DNA of 64,000 bases from NCBI GenBank assembly GCA_951813515.1, contig OX638346.1:2969617-3033616 (forward strand), read 5' to 3'. Positions 33,045-42,718 of this stretch are shown in pieces. The position numbers and the translations under genes were made by a program. The stretch's first letter is position 1. Each line of letters opens with the position of its first letter. This DNA comes from an uncultured Pseudomonadales bacterium (GTDB taxonomy: Bacteria > Pseudomonadota > Gammaproteobacteria > Pseudomonadales > Azotimanducaceae). The notes below the pieces were generated by a model. The model was not told where the DNA came from. It saw nothing but the letters and a program-made list of their open reading frames with translations, and ran no database searches.

Positions 33045-35465
33045 ATGGAGAACCAGGCGCGCATTGTCATTGTCGGCGGCGGCATCATGGGCGTCGGCCT
33101 CCTCTACCACCTGGCGGCAGAGGGATGCCGTGATGTCCTGCTGCTCGAGAAGGGCGAGTTGACGTCCGGCTCGACCTGGCACGCGGCCGGTCAATGTCCC
33201 AACCTGGTCGGCAACTACAACCTCGCCAAGATTCACGAGTACAGCGTCTCCCTGTACAGAGAACTGGAGCAACTGACCGGTCAGGCTGTCGGATGGCATG
33301 GCTGCGGCAGCGTCCGCTTCGCGCTCACCGAGCAGGACCTGGACTGGTTTCGCTACCTGCGCGGAATCGCCGACAACGTCGGCTACCACATGGAAATCGT
33401 CGACGTCGGCGAGATCGCGAGGCTCAATCCCTTTATCTCGACGGAAGGCGTGCTGGCCGGCGCCTGGACCCGCAACGACGGGCATGCGGATCCGTCCGGG
33501 CTCTGCCAGGCGATGGCCAGGGGCGCGCGCGACATGGGCGCCAGGATCGTGCGGGGGAACCGGGTGACCGACATCAATGCATTGCCGGGCGGCGAGTGGG
33601 AACTGGTGACGGAAGAGGGGCGCATCATCGCCGAAACCGTCGTCAACGCCGCCGGCTGCTATGCCCGGCAGGTAGCGCAGATGGTGGGGGCAGACCTTCC
33701 GATCTGCAATATTCAGCACCATTACCTGGTGTCCGGGCCGGTGCCGGAACTGGCCGGCAGAAGCGAAGAACTCCCGGTGACACGCGACCCCTACGCCTCC
33801 GCCTACATGCGCCAGGAGCAGCAGTCCGGCCTGATCGGCATCTACGAGGCCGTGCCCGCCGAAGCCTGGCCACCGGGCGGACTGCCGCACTGGGACTCCG
33901 AAAGCGAACTCTTTACCGAAGATCTGGAGCGCCTCATGCCCTGGCTCGCCCGCGCCATGGAGCGCATGCCGGTGTTCGAACCGGCAGGCATCAGGCGCAT
34001 CGTAAACGGTGCCATCTCCCATAGCCCCGACGGGCTGCCACTGCTCGGCCCCGTGGCCGGGCTGCGCAACTTCTGGCTCTGCTGCGGCTCGTCCTTCGGC
34101 ATTGCCCAGGGCGCCGGCAGCGGCAAGTACCTGGCGCAATGGATGCTGCATGGCGACTCCGAGATCAACATGACCGGCTTCGATCCCCGGCGCTTCGGCG
34201 TGTTCGCCGATGTCGGCTACATGCGGGCCAAGGGTCGCCAGGACTACGGCAGGACCTACGCCACGGCGTTGCCGGGGGAGGAACTGCCGGCGGCCCGCCG
34301 GTGTCGGACCAGCCCCCTGTACGACAGGCTCAAGGCCCAGGGCTGCGTGTTTACCGAAACCTTTGGCTGGGAGCGGCCCAAGTGGTTCTCCCCGGACGGC
34401 CGCGAGGAACAGTACAGCTTCCGCCACAACAACGTGTTCGACTTGGTGCGCGAGGAGTGCCTGGCCGTGCGCGAGCGGGTCGGCATCCTGGATCTTTCCG
34501 GGTTCGCGAAATACGACGTGACGGGCCGCGACGCGCGGACGATGCTCGATCGGCTGTGCGCAAACCGAATTCCGAGGCGCAATGGTATCGGGCTCACCCA
34601 TCTGCTTTCCGAAGGCGGGCGTATCGGCGCGGAAGTCACGATCACGCATCTCGACGATCAGGCTTTCTACGTGCTTTCCGCCGCCGGCGCCGAGTTGCGC
34701 GATCTCGACCACCTGCAGCAGGGCCGGCGCGCCGGAGAGCAGGTGCATATCGCGAATGTCACCGACCGGCGCGGCGTGCTGGTGCTGGCTGGACCTGCCG
34801 CCCGCTCGGTGCTGGGGCAGCTTACGGACGCGCCCCTGGACAGCGGCGCCTTTCGCTGGCTGACGGCCAGGGAAATCGATATCGCCGGGATGCCGGTACG
34901 GGCGCTGCGGGTGAACTATGTCGGCGAACTTGGCTGGGAACTGCACCCGGCTATGGAACACATGGAGGCGCTGTATGACGCCCTGGTGGAGGCCGGGGCA
35001 GAATATGGCATTCGCAATTTCGGTCTCTACGCGGTCAACAGCCTGCGGCTGGAAAAAGCGTACCGGAGCTGGGGCGCGGAACTGACGAACGAAGTCACCA
35101 TGTTCGACGCGGCCATGGAGCGCTTCATCAGGCTTGACAAGGGCGACTTCATCGGCCGGGAAGCGACCCTGCGCTCGCTGCAAGAGGGGGACCGCCCGCT
35201 GCAGTTGATCTACTTCAGCCTTGATGCGGGCGACGCGGACGTGCAGGGAGGCGAGCCGATATTCGACGGCGATGGCTGCGTAGGGGTGACCACGTCCGGC
35301 GGCTACGGCCACGCCGTAGGTCAGAGCCTCGGCTTCGGCTACGTCCCGCCGTCGCTGGCCGTCCCGGGCAACGGGTTGACGGTCGACGTGCTCGGGCAAC
35401 GGCGGCGAGTGACCGTCCACGAAGACCCGGTCTACGATCCGGCCAACCGCCGTTTGCGCGCCTGA
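33045..35465 (+). CDS. Dimethylglycine-dehydrogenase-like flavoprotein (FAD + GcvT), paralogue 1
   Basis: The 806-residue protein combines an N-terminal D-amino-acid-oxidase-type FAD domain (VIVGGGIMGVGLLYHL, residues 8-23) with a C-terminal GcvT tetrahydrofolate-binding half from about 430. GSTWHAAG contains His46, equivalent to the histidine that carries covalent FAD in dimethylglycine dehydrogenase. The GcvT half has the stretch VNYVGELGWELH. It should demethylate an N-methyl amino compound and make methylene-THF. ATG 33045 gives the standard N-terminus. The next gene starts six bases after its stop. Three paralogues in one island suggest different substrates. Confidence 0.9.
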   Translation: MENQARIVIVGGGIMGVGLLYHLAAEGCRDVLLLEKGELTSGSTWHAAGQCPNLVGNYNLAKIHEYSVSLYRELEQLTGQAVGWHGCGSVRFALTEQDLDWFRYLRGIADNVGYHMEIVDVGEIARLNPFISTEGVLAGAWTRNDGHADPSGLCQAMARGARDMGARIVRGNRVTDINALPGGEWELVTEEGRIIAETVVNAAGCYARQVAQMVGADLPICNIQHHYLVSGPVPELAGRSEELPVTRDPYASAYMRQEQQSGLIGIYEAVPAEAWPPGGLPHWDSESELFTEDLERLMPWLARAMERMPVFEPAGIRRIVNGAISHSPDGLPLLGPVAGLRNFWLCCGSSFGIAQGAGSGKYLAQWMLHGDSEINMTGFDPRRFGVFADVGYMRAKGRQDYGRTYATALPGEELPAARRCRTSPLYDRLKAQGCVFTETFGWERPKWFSPDGREEQYSFRHNNVFDLVREECLAVRERVGILDLSGFAKYDVTGRDARTMLDRLCANRIPRRNGIGLTHLLSEGGRIGAEVTITHLDDQAFYVLSAAGAELRDLDHLQQGRRAGEQVHIANVTDRRGVLVLAGPAARSVLGQLTDAPLDSGAFRWLTAREIDIAGMPVRALRVNYVGELGWELHPAMEHMEALYDALVEAGAEYGIRNFGLYAVNSLRLEKAYRSWGAELTNEVTMFDAAMERFIRLDKGDFIGREATLRSLQEGDRPLQLIYFSLDAGDADVQGGEPIFDGDGCVGVTTSGGYGHAVGQSLGFGYVPPSLAVPGNGLTVDVLGQRRRVTVHEDPVYDPANRRLRA

Positions 35466-35471
35466 AGTCTC

Positions 35472-37919
35472 ATGACGCCCCGTCCTGACGGCCTGCCGCG
35501 TCGCGCCAGCGTGATCGTCATCGGCGGTGGCGTGATCGGCTGTTCGGTCGCCTATCACCTGGCGCGCGCCGGGATTTCGGACGTGACGCTGCTGGAACGC
35601 AGGCAGCTCACCTCGGGCACCACCTGGCATGCGGCGGGCCTGGTGGGGCAACTGCGCACGTCCATCAACATGACCGAGTTGGCGCGCTATACCAGCGAGC
35701 TGTACCGGCGCCTGGAGGCCGAGACCGGCCAGGCGACCGGCTACCGGCGCTGCGGTTCCTTTTCCCTCGCGACCAACGAGGAGCGGTTCGAAGAACTGCG
35801 GCGCAGCGCATCGATGGCCAAGGTGTTCGGCCTGGACGTGGAAGTGGTCACGCCCGCGGCCATCGCGGCCCGGGTTCCGCTAGTGCATACGGCAGACGTG
35901 CTCGGTGGCATTCACATTCCATCCGACGGCTATGCCAACGCGGTGGACATTACGAACGCGCTTGCCAGGGGCGCCCGCAGCGCCGGTGCGCGCATCTTTC
36001 AGAACCTCACGGTCACCGGGATCCGCACCGCGCGCGGCAGCGTCACCGGCGTGACCACGGAACACGGCGATATCGACGCAGACTGCGTTGTGTTGTGCAC
36101 CGGCATGTGGACCCGGGAGCTGGCGGCCACAGTCGGGGTGAACGTGCCCCTGCATGCCTGCGAGCACTACTACGCCCTGTTCGAATCGGTAGCGGGGCTG
36201 GATGTGAACTTCCCGGTCGTGCGCGACTACGACGCCTGCACCTACTACAAGTACGACGCGGGCAATCTCCTGGTCGGCGCCTTTGAACCCCATGCCCGCC
36301 CCTGGGCCACGGAAGGCATTCCCGAAGACTTCAGTTTCGACGAGATCGCCGGCAGTCTCGAGCATTTCGAACCCATCCTCGAACAGGCCATGGTGCGCGT
36401 CCCGGCGCTGGAATCCGCCGGGCTGAAGACGTTCTTCTGCGGGCCGGAGAGTTTCACGCCGGACGTGCGCTACCACCTCGGCCAGGCGCCCGAACTCGAC
36501 AACTGTTTCGTGGCGGCGGGGCTGAACTCGATTGGCCTGCAGTCCGCCGGCGGTGTCGGCAGGGTCATCACGGAGTGGATTCGCCTCGGCCATCCGCCGT
36601 CCGATCTATGGGAAGTGGATGTGCGCCGCAATCATCCCTTCCAGCGCAACCGCAGGTACCTGCGCGAACGGGTCTCGGAGAGCCTCGGCCTGCTGTACGC
36701 CACGCACTATCCCTATCGTCAATACGAGACGGCCCGGGGCGTCCGCAAATCGCCGCTTCATGATCGGCTGCAGTCCATCGGCGCGTGCCACGGCGAACTC
36801 GCGGGCTGGGAGCGGCCCAACTGGTACGCGCCGGAACCAGGCTTGGCGCGCTATGAGTACAGTTACGGACGCCAGAACTGGTTCGAACACTCTGCGGCGG
36901 AACACCGGGCGGTGCGCGAGCGGGTGGGGCTGTTCGACCTGTCTTCCTTCGGCAAGTTCCGGCTCCAGGGACGGGACGCCACACGGGTGCTGAACCGCGT
37001 CTGCGCGAACGACGTCGACGTGCGCGCGGGCCGCATCGTCTACACCCAATGGCTGAACGACCGGGGCGGCATCGAAGCGGACCTCACCGTCACCCGGCTG
37101 GCCGAGGACGACTACCTGGTCGTGACCGCCGCCGCCACGGAAGTGCGGGACTTTGACTGGCTAAACCGGCACATTCCGGCCGACGCCCACTGCGCGCTGA
37201 CCAACGTCACTTCGGCCATGGGCGTGATTTCGATCATGGGGCCGAACGCCCGGACGCTATTGCAGTCGCTGACCCCGAACGATCTCTCGCACGAGGCTTT
37301 CCCGTTCGCGCGCAGCCGGGAAATCGAACTCGGCTACGCGCTGGTGCGCGCTTCCCGGATCACCTACGTCGGCGAACTCGGCTGGGAACTCTACATCCCC
37401 ACCGAGTTCGTGGCCGGCGTCTACGACACCATCGCCGCCGCGGGCGCACCCTTTGGCCTGGCCCATGCCGGCTATCACGCGCTGGATTCGCTGCGCATCG
37501 AAAAGGCCTACCGGCATTGGGGCCACGACATCACCGACGAGGACACGCCGCTGGAGGCGGGCCTCGGCTTTGCCGTGAAGTTCGACAAGCCGGGGGGATT
37601 CATCGGACGGGAGGCGCTGCTCCGAGACCGGGAGGCGGGGCCGGCGAAGCGGTTACTGCAGTTCCGGCTGCTGGACCCGGAGCCGCTGCTCTACCACAAC
37701 GAACCGATCTGGCACGAGGACGCCCTGGTCGGTTATGTCACATCGGGCGCCTACGGCCACACCCTGGGCGGCGCCATCGGCCTCGGCTACGTCGATACGG
37801 CCAAGGAGCCGGACCCGCCGGAGTCGGGCTTCAGCATCGAGGTGGCCGGAGACCGCATTCCGGCGGAGGTTTCGTCGAGGCCGATGCACGACCCGGGGAA
37901 CAGGCGCATCCGCCGCTGA
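35472..37919 (+). CDS. Dimethylglycine-dehydrogenase-like flavoprotein, paralogue 2
   Basis: The 815-residue protein has the same two-part architecture: a FAD motif VIVIGGGVIGCSVAYHL at residues 14-30, GTTWHAAG with the flavinylation-type His53, and a C-terminal GcvT half (YVGELGWELYIP, then YRHWGHDITDEDTPLEAGLG). It probably acts on dimethylglycine, sarcosine or a related N-methyl compound with THF as acceptor. It is co-transcribed with paralogue 1. Its last about 95 codons occur again as a degenerate copy at 39783-40065 beyond an inserted stretch. Confidence 0.9.
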   Translation: MTPRPDGLPRRASVIVIGGGVIGCSVAYHLARAGISDVTLLERRQLTSGTTWHAAGLVGQLRTSINMTELARYTSELYRRLEAETGQATGYRRCGSFSLATNEERFEELRRSASMAKVFGLDVEVVTPAAIAARVPLVHTADVLGGIHIPSDGYANAVDITNALARGARSAGARIFQNLTVTGIRTARGSVTGVTTEHGDIDADCVVLCTGMWTRELAATVGVNVPLHACEHYYALFESVAGLDVNFPVVRDYDACTYYKYDAGNLLVGAFEPHARPWATEGIPEDFSFDEIAGSLEHFEPILEQAMVRVPALESAGLKTFFCGPESFTPDVRYHLGQAPELDNCFVAAGLNSIGLQSAGGVGRVITEWIRLGHPPSDLWEVDVRRNHPFQRNRRYLRERVSESLGLLYATHYPYRQYETARGVRKSPLHDRLQSIGACHGELAGWERPNWYAPEPGLARYEYSYGRQNWFEHSAAEHRAVRERVGLFDLSSFGKFRLQGRDATRVLNRVCANDVDVRAGRIVYTQWLNDRGGIEADLTVTRLAEDDYLVVTAAATEVRDFDWLNRHIPADAHCALTNVTSAMGVISIMGPNARTLLQSLTPNDLSHEAFPFARSREIELGYALVRASRITYVGELGWELYIPTEFVAGVYDTIAAAGAPFGLAHAGYHALDSLRIEKAYRHWGHDITDEDTPLEAGLGFAVKFDKPGGFIGREALLRDREAGPAKRLLQFRLLDPEPLLYHNEPIWHEDALVGYVTSGAYGHTLGGAIGLGYVDTAKEPDPPESGFSIEVAGDRIPAEVSSRPMHDPGNRRIRR
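37611..37895. repeat. Repeat B, resident copy (3' end of flavoprotein paralogue 2)
   Basis: About 285 bp within the last 310 bases of the flavoprotein gene align with 39783-40065. The best-conserved part encodes LLYHNEP...EDALVGYVTSGAYG. Confidence 0.8.
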
Positions 37920-38311
37920 TGTCTAGGCGACTGCGGTCGTGGACCGTTCGATCATGGCTGGCGCCGCGTCGGTCTGTGGTTCGCTGCGTTGAGGAGTGGA
38001 CTTGCTGGTCGCGAGGCACGGCATGATGGATAGCACCTTTGGCGATCTTGATCGCTGCCCTGGATTCGCTCGTGACGGAAGTGGTGATCAATCGACCGAC
38101 GCGCCTGCGTAGACGGCTCTAGGCTGGCTCTTGGGGCATGACGGTGGACCTCACGGCCTCGTGGGACTCTTGGTCGTCGAGATTGGATGGCGAGTGTCGT
38201 TGGTGCCGGGGTAGCGCCGATCATGCGAAGTCGATGCACGCCGTTACTGACGTACTGACGTACGTTTATGTTGACGTATTATGTGTGCAGTGGCAGTAGC
38301 TTGTAAGCCTT
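37920..38311. other. Intergenic stretch at the start of the second insertion
   Basis: No coding region was recognised in these 392 bp. Near its end there are three GACGTA units (38249-38277). A possible promoter reads CTGACG (38255-38260), 16 bp, TATTAT (38277-38282), aimed at the ATPase remnant. Confidence 0.35.
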
Positions 38312-38796
38312 ATGAAGATCAACCCGGGTGGAAGGCTCGATACGCAGGACGTGCGGGGCAGGGATGCGGAGATTGCTCGCTATTGGCGGGTGCTCGAGCG
38401 CCAAGGGCTCGTGGGCCGTTCGGAAAGGCCTCGGCCGTGTCGGTCGAGAGCTTCGGGCCCAAGCACCTCGTCCGTGGCGTTGGAAAGGCATTGAATCTCC
38501 TTGAGGAAGTGGCGGACGGCGGAATTCTGGGATCGATGCTCTCGGTATTCCTTTTGGAGAGCGACGGGATCTTCGCGGGACAGCTGCAGGAATGGGAGGC
38601 GGCGCTGGACGGCCTCGAACGCACGTTGGGAGAACGCACGGACTGCCGTGTTCCGATGGAGATGCTTAGAGCGGCAGTGATGTATACGAAGACTGGTGAT
38701 GAGAGGCACTTGCTGAGCCTGCCTCTTGAGGGGCGTAGTCTGTTGGAGGAGTTGCTGGCGGATTCCGCTCCCGCGTCGACGGACTCGACCGACTGA
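38312..38796 (+). pseudogene. Decayed P-loop ATPase gene (N-terminus joined out of frame to a later segment)
   Basis: The first about 33 codons read MKINPGGRLDTQDVRGRDAE and IARYWRVLERQGLV. This is a distinctive N-terminus of solitary AAA ATPases and normally leads straight into Walker A. Instead the frame runs into unrelated residues and stops at 38494. From about 38440 another frame continues for about 115 codons (SFGPKHLVRGVGKALNLLEE ... MYTKTGDERHLLSLPLEG) to a TGA at 38796. The nucleotide-binding core is missing, so an internal deletion with frameshift is the simplest reading. Whether the second part belongs to the same ATPase is uncertain. Confidence 0.5.
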
Positions 38797-39082
38797 TGCA
38801 GGATCCTACCGTCGGCAAACGCGTGATTCAGCGCTGCAAATCCGTGCAACCAATTCAGCTGTCGCGCCGGGAAATCGCCACGAGGGGATGGAGCGATCGT
38901 TCGGGAATCAGCCCGCCGCCCCGAAGTCTCCCGGTCGCAAGACTGACGTGGGGGCGCTGACTAAGTCATGATCCTGTGTTGTTCGGAAACGTATTTCGCC
39001 CTCAGCCATTGATCACGTAGCTTGAAGCCATGTGGTTCGTGTGATTAATCTGAAATTGACAAATGGTCGAGTGGAGGAAGAG

Positions 39083-39691
39083 ATGACGTTGCCGGCACCG
39101 AATCGTGGGACCGCCACGCAGTTCGCAATCATCGTATTGGTCATTGCCTTGGTCGTGGCGGTATCGGTACTGATGCACGTGATGTTCACGACAGGAATCT
39201 CGGATCTGACTGTGGAAATCCTTGCTGCAGTCCTCGCCGTGGTACTTGTGGTTGCATCGGTAGGTGTCACCATTCATTTTCAGAACCGGTCTGAGACGGA
39301 GCGGGAGTACCGAGTAGAGCTATTCAAACACAAAGTGTCTATGTACGAGCAGTTGCTAGTAGATATCGCTGCAGCAGATGACGATGATCGGATTGATGCG
39401 GAAGAAGTCGAGAATATCCGAAATCTGGCGATCAAGTCGTCGCTAGTCAGCAACATGAGACTCATCCAGGTGCTGGCCGAATTCGTGGCCAGAGTTGATG
39501 AGGAGCGGCAACTCATTGCGTCGAAAGACCGAGGGCAGAGCGTCGGAAGCAATGTAGAGGACATCGTCAATGCCATGCGAGACGATTTGGCCGTCATTAC
39601 GCCTGACGAAAGAATGCGGCCGCATATCAGAAGTCTCTTCGAGAAAGCAACCAGTCTCAGCATTGCGCGAGGAATGGTCGCGACGGACTAG
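39083..39691 (+). CDS. Hypothetical membrane protein, two TM segments plus cytoplasmic domain
   Basis: The 202-residue protein starts at ATG 39083, five bases after GGAGG (39073-39077); a GTG at 39032 is less well supported. Two hydrophobic helices lie near residues 12-34 (FAIIVLVIALVVAVSVLMHV) and 42-65. A charged, mostly helical domain follows, starting HFQNRSETEREYRVELFKHK. I do not recognise a family. Its composition is lower in GC than its neighbours, and it lies inside the 37.9-39.8 kb insertion together with the ATPase remnant, so it is probably acquired. Confidence 0.65.
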   Translation: MTLPAPNRGTATQFAIIVLVIALVVAVSVLMHVMFTTGISDLTVEILAAVLAVVLVVASVGVTIHFQNRSETEREYRVELFKHKVSMYEQLLVDIAAADDDDRIDAEEVENIRNLAIKSSLVSNMRLIQVLAEFVARVDEERQLIASKDRGQSVGSNVEDIVNAMRDDLAVITPDERMRPHIRSLFEKATSLSIARGMVATD

Positions 39692-39728
39692 AGATAGATC
39701 AAGCATCTTACCCGACGGAGAGTAGATT

Positions 39729-39749
39729 ACCGCGTTTGCTTAACGCGGT
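39729..39749. terminator. Perfect 8-bp hairpin after the membrane-protein gene
   Basis: ACCGCGTT and AACGCGGT flank a five-base loop, 38 bp beyond the stop. There is no U tract, so it may be a weak terminator or mark the right edge of the insertion, 34 bp before repeat B. Confidence 0.4.
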
Positions 39750-39782
39750 CGGTGGGGGAACGACCTGGGTGTAGAGAAGGCA

Positions 39783-40065
39783 GAGGCGTTGCTGAGAGAA
39801 AGAGAGGTGGGGGCCGGCGAAGCGGGTGTTGCAGTGCCGGCTGCTGGACCGGAAGCCGCTGCTCTACCACAATGAGCCACTCCTCTATGAGGACGCCCTG
39901 GTCGGTTACGTCACGTCCGGTGCCTACGGCCACACCCTCGGCGGCACCATCGGCCTCGGCTACATCGATACGGCCAAGGCACCAGCCCCGGCAGAGCTCC
40001 GCATCGAGGTGGCCACCGGGGCGTAATCCGGCGAAGGTTCCGTCGAGGCGGATGTACGATCCCAG
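39783..40065 (+). pseudogene. Repeat B, distal copy: degenerate 3' end of a dimethylglycine-dehydrogenase-like gene
   Basis: This fragment matches 37611-37895. An extra G near 39811 breaks the frame early. After that the sequence encodes CRLLDRKPLLYHNEPLLYED and VGYVTSGAYGHTLGG, then meets a TAA at 40024. There is no start and no FAD domain. It mirrors repeat A around the other ATPase insertion. Confidence 0.8.
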
Positions 40066-40206
40066 GATCGAGCTATGGTCGATACTGGAGTAAGGGATGA
40101 TTGAGTCTTGCGGTGCGGCTATGCTGATGCCCAATAATGGGGGCAAGCTCTCTTCATGGTTAAAGATGGCCAGCGTCCTCAGGCCATGAGCGTTTGGAAG
40201 ACTAAG

Positions 40207-41013
40207 ATGACACTAAAACTTCGAGAAATCTGGGAAATCGAAGACCGAGGCTCTTACAAGGTTCATTTCGCACGATGGAGCGAAGAGCATCCGTTGGATG
40301 TTTGGGTCGAAGACCCGGACAAATGGCGGGGCTGGCAGGAATCCCGAGGAGATAGGAATCGGTTTTCACGTGAGTTCATATTCTCCCTGATGCAGTTCTA
40401 TCCAGAGGCAGAGAGTTGGCTTTTTGGCGGAGTTTGGCGAGTTACCGCACGTCATTCGAACAGGTACGGCGTTGAGCTAACTGATCAAGGCAAGGGGCTA
40501 ATCGGGCGCCTGAAACTTCGATCTCCCTACAAAGAAAGAACGGCCGAGACCTACTTGGAAAATCACTACGACGATTTCGAGGTGCTGGAGATTATTCGAG
40601 AGCCCTACGCTGGGGAGCGCTTTCCTGGATACGAGAACATCGACCTGTCTTTCTTGGAGTTGGAAGCAATTGTCAACAATGAGCGAGCCGACTGGAAAAC
40701 GGCATTGGAGCACGTGAAAGGCGTTTACTTGATCACGGATACAAAGGAAAGAAAGCGATATGTCGGTTCGGCCTATGGCGAGAGCGGCATTTGGTCCCGT
40801 TGGACTGCGTATGTTGAGACTGGCCACGGCGGGAATATTGGAATGAGTAAATTCCTTCAGGAGAAGGACTGGAAGGAACATTGCCAAGAGAACTTCCGAT
40901 TTGCGTTACTGGAGCAACACGGCATGAAAACGCCAGATGAGAACATCTTGTCACGGGAAAGATATTGGAAAAACACATTGCAGGCCTGTCAGTTCTTCGT
41001 CAGCGAAGATTAG
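40207..41013 (+). CDS. GIY-YIG nuclease-like protein
   Basis: The 268-residue protein starts at the ATG giving MTLKLREIWEIED, the N-terminus expected for this family; in-frame ATGs at 40156 and 40186 are alternatives. The C-terminal domain has GVYLITDTKERKRYVGSAYG, where GVY and YVG replace GIY and YIG. It is followed by GIWSRW with the catalytic-type Arg and a later ENFRFALLEQ with a candidate metal-binding Glu. The N-terminal about 160 residues are specific to this subfamily and of unknown role. It probably cuts DNA and belongs to accessory DNA beside the insertion. Confidence 0.82.
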   Translation: MTLKLREIWEIEDRGSYKVHFARWSEEHPLDVWVEDPDKWRGWQESRGDRNRFSREFIFSLMQFYPEAESWLFGGVWRVTARHSNRYGVELTDQGKGLIGRLKLRSPYKERTAETYLENHYDDFEVLEIIREPYAGERFPGYENIDLSFLELEAIVNNERADWKTALEHVKGVYLITDTKERKRYVGSAYGESGIWSRWTAYVETGHGGNIGMSKFLQEKDWKEHCQENFRFALLEQHGMKTPDENILSRERYWKNTLQACQFFVSED

Positions 41014-41129
41014 CTTGGTGCTAATGAGGGCTCTCAATTGAAAAGCCTAGGAAAGAGAAAATTCAGGGGGGCTTGAGTTGGGGCGAACCACGGCGTCCGT
41101 GCGCGTCGTCGACGCCACGCCAGCACCGG

Positions 41130-42671
41130 TTATCGCCCCATTGCTGCCCGGGAAAGCATGATCGGAAACTCCGACCGCACTCGTGCGTCGACTTCGTCGC
41201 TGACGTGGCGCGGTACGTGATTGGCGAGAATTTCCCGTGTCTTTTGCATTGCCTGCTCCAGCAGAACCGGCTTGCCCAGTTCCTCCCAGACGTTCGGGCT
41301 GGTGCGGTCGCTGAAGTCCGGATAGAAGTACTCGCTTTGCATCACCTGCAGGGTGTTCCCGGATCCCAGATAGTGACCTTCGCCGCTGCTGCAGATCTGT
41401 TCGATCTCGGCGAAGCTCAATGTATCGGCGTTGACTTCGATACCGCGGGTAGCGCGCCCCACAGCCCCAAGGAGGTCGTTGTCCAGGATCAGGCTTTCGG
41501 GGCACGTGCCCAGCAGGCTGGCGTACATGCCGGCGGCTTCGTAGACGATGTTCGCCCCGGACAGGGCGGCTGACAGCACCGTCGAACCGCGTTCGGCGCC
41601 CGCCTGGAAGTCCGGAAACTTGGCATCGCTCATGCCGCAGGCGGTGCCGAAGGGCAGGTCGAAATAGTTGCCGACCTGGGCGCAGGCGGCGGACAGCAGG
41701 CCCTGCTCCGGCGAGCCGCCGCTCATCGCCCCGGTGCGCAGGTCGGAAACGAACGGCCAGGTGCCGAGAATCGCCGGGGCGCCGGGTTCGATCGCGTTCA
41801 CGTAGACCAGTCCGCCGAGGCACTCCGCCCAGGCTTGAGAGACCGTCCCGGCAAGATAGGCGGGTGCCGTCGCCCCGGCCTGGCCCGCGGACAGCAGCAG
41901 TACCGGCATGCCGCCCTGCACCGCGACACGCAGGCATTCAAGGGCATCCGTGGCGAACTTCAACGGTGGCACGACGAAGCAGTTGGACTGGCTGACAAAG
42001 GGGCGGGCGCGCCATGCGGCCTCGCCGCCGGCGATCATGTGCAGCATCTCGAGGCTCTTCTCGAGGTGCGGTCCTATCGTCCAACTGGAGCCGACGTGCT
42101 TGCTGGTGCCCATCACGCAGCAGTAGAGGGTATTGATGTCCAGCGCGTAGTTGTCGGGGCTGTCTCGAGGGACGCAGGTCCGCTGAAACATGTGGATGTG
42201 TTCGCAGGTGTCGGCGATGCGGGCCATGTCGTAGAGGTCCTGCGCCTCGGAGTCCCGGTAAAGCCCTTGCTCCGAGTCGGCCACCATGACTGCGGCGCCG
42301 GCGGTGGAGAAGTGCACCCTGGCGCCGCTCAGGTCCAGGTCCCACCGCGGGTCCTGACCGTGCAGCACCAGGTTCCGCCGTGCTTGTTGCAACGTCCGTT
42401 CGACCAGGTCTCGGGGCATGCGCAAGCGACCGTCATCGCCGAGCACGGCGCCCACCGCGGTGCAGATTTCGATGCAGTGCGGTGTGGCCTCGGCGAATCC
42501 GACCCGGTCCAGAATCCTGAAGGCGTTTTCCACGATGGCCTCAACGCCGGCCGTGGACAAGGGCTGGAACTGGCCGCCGGTGTGTCCCGGTCGAACCGGC
42601 TTGACCGCTTCAGCCAGGGGCGCGGCGCGCTGGGCCTTCCGCGCCCGTCTACCGCCTGATCGTCTTGCCAT
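41130..42671 (-). CDS. MttB-family (non-pyrrolysine) trimethylamine/betaine methyltransferase
   Basis: The 513-residue protein belongs to the MttB superfamily, which moves a methyl group from a quaternary or tertiary amine to a corrinoid protein. Recognisable stretches are VHFSTAGAAVMVADSEQG, CEHIHMFQRTCVPRD and FGTACGMSDAKFPDFQAG. The frame has no internal amber codon, so this is a non-pyrrolysine member, the group that includes glycine-betaine, proline-betaine and carnitine methyltransferases. In this island, with sarcosine and dimethylglycine enzymes, glycine betaine is the best-fitting substrate. It ends the operon that begins with the gcvT-like gene. Its cognate corrinoid protein is probably the one at 31952-32674. 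Confidence 0.9.
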   Translation of the reverse strand: MARRSGGRRARKAQRAAPLAEAVKPVRPGHTGGQFQPLSTAGVEAIVENAFRILDRVGFAEATPHCIEICTAVGAVLGDDGRLRMPRDLVERTLQQARRNLVLHGQDPRWDLDLSGARVHFSTAGAAVMVADSEQGLYRDSEAQDLYDMARIADTCEHIHMFQRTCVPRDSPDNYALDINTLYCCVMGTSKHVGSSWTIGPHLEKSLEMLHMIAGGEAAWRARPFVSQSNCFVVPPLKFATDALECLRVAVQGGMPVLLLSAGQAGATAPAYLAGTVSQAWAECLGGLVYVNAIEPGAPAILGTWPFVSDLRTGAMSGGSPEQGLLSAACAQVGNYFDLPFGTACGMSDAKFPDFQAGAERGSTVLSAALSGANIVYEAAGMYASLLGTCPESLILDNDLLGAVGRATRGIEVNADTLSFAEIEQICSSGEGHYLGSGNTLQVMQSEYFYPDFSDRTSPNVWEELGKPVLLEQAMQKTREILANHVPRHVSDEVDARVRSEFPIMLSRAAMGR

Positions 42672-42718
42672 GGCCGTTCTCCTTAGACACTAGCTTACCG
42701 AATCCCCACGGGTGCTAC

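Noticed and set aside
32685..35651. Very long minus-strand open frame (988 codons) opposite the first dimethylglycine-dehydrogenase-like gene
   Set aside because: It is the antisense shadow of a GC-rich gene. It has no recognisable motifs, while the plus strand encodes clear FAD and GcvT domains.
38797..39082. Search for a gene or RNA between the ATPase relic and the membrane protein
   Set aside because: Nothing recognisable was found apart from the ribosome-binding site of the downstream gene.
41130..42671. Pyrrolysine-containing MttB
   Set aside because: The frame contains no internal TAG and no pyrrolysine genes are present, so it is a non-pyrrolysine member.
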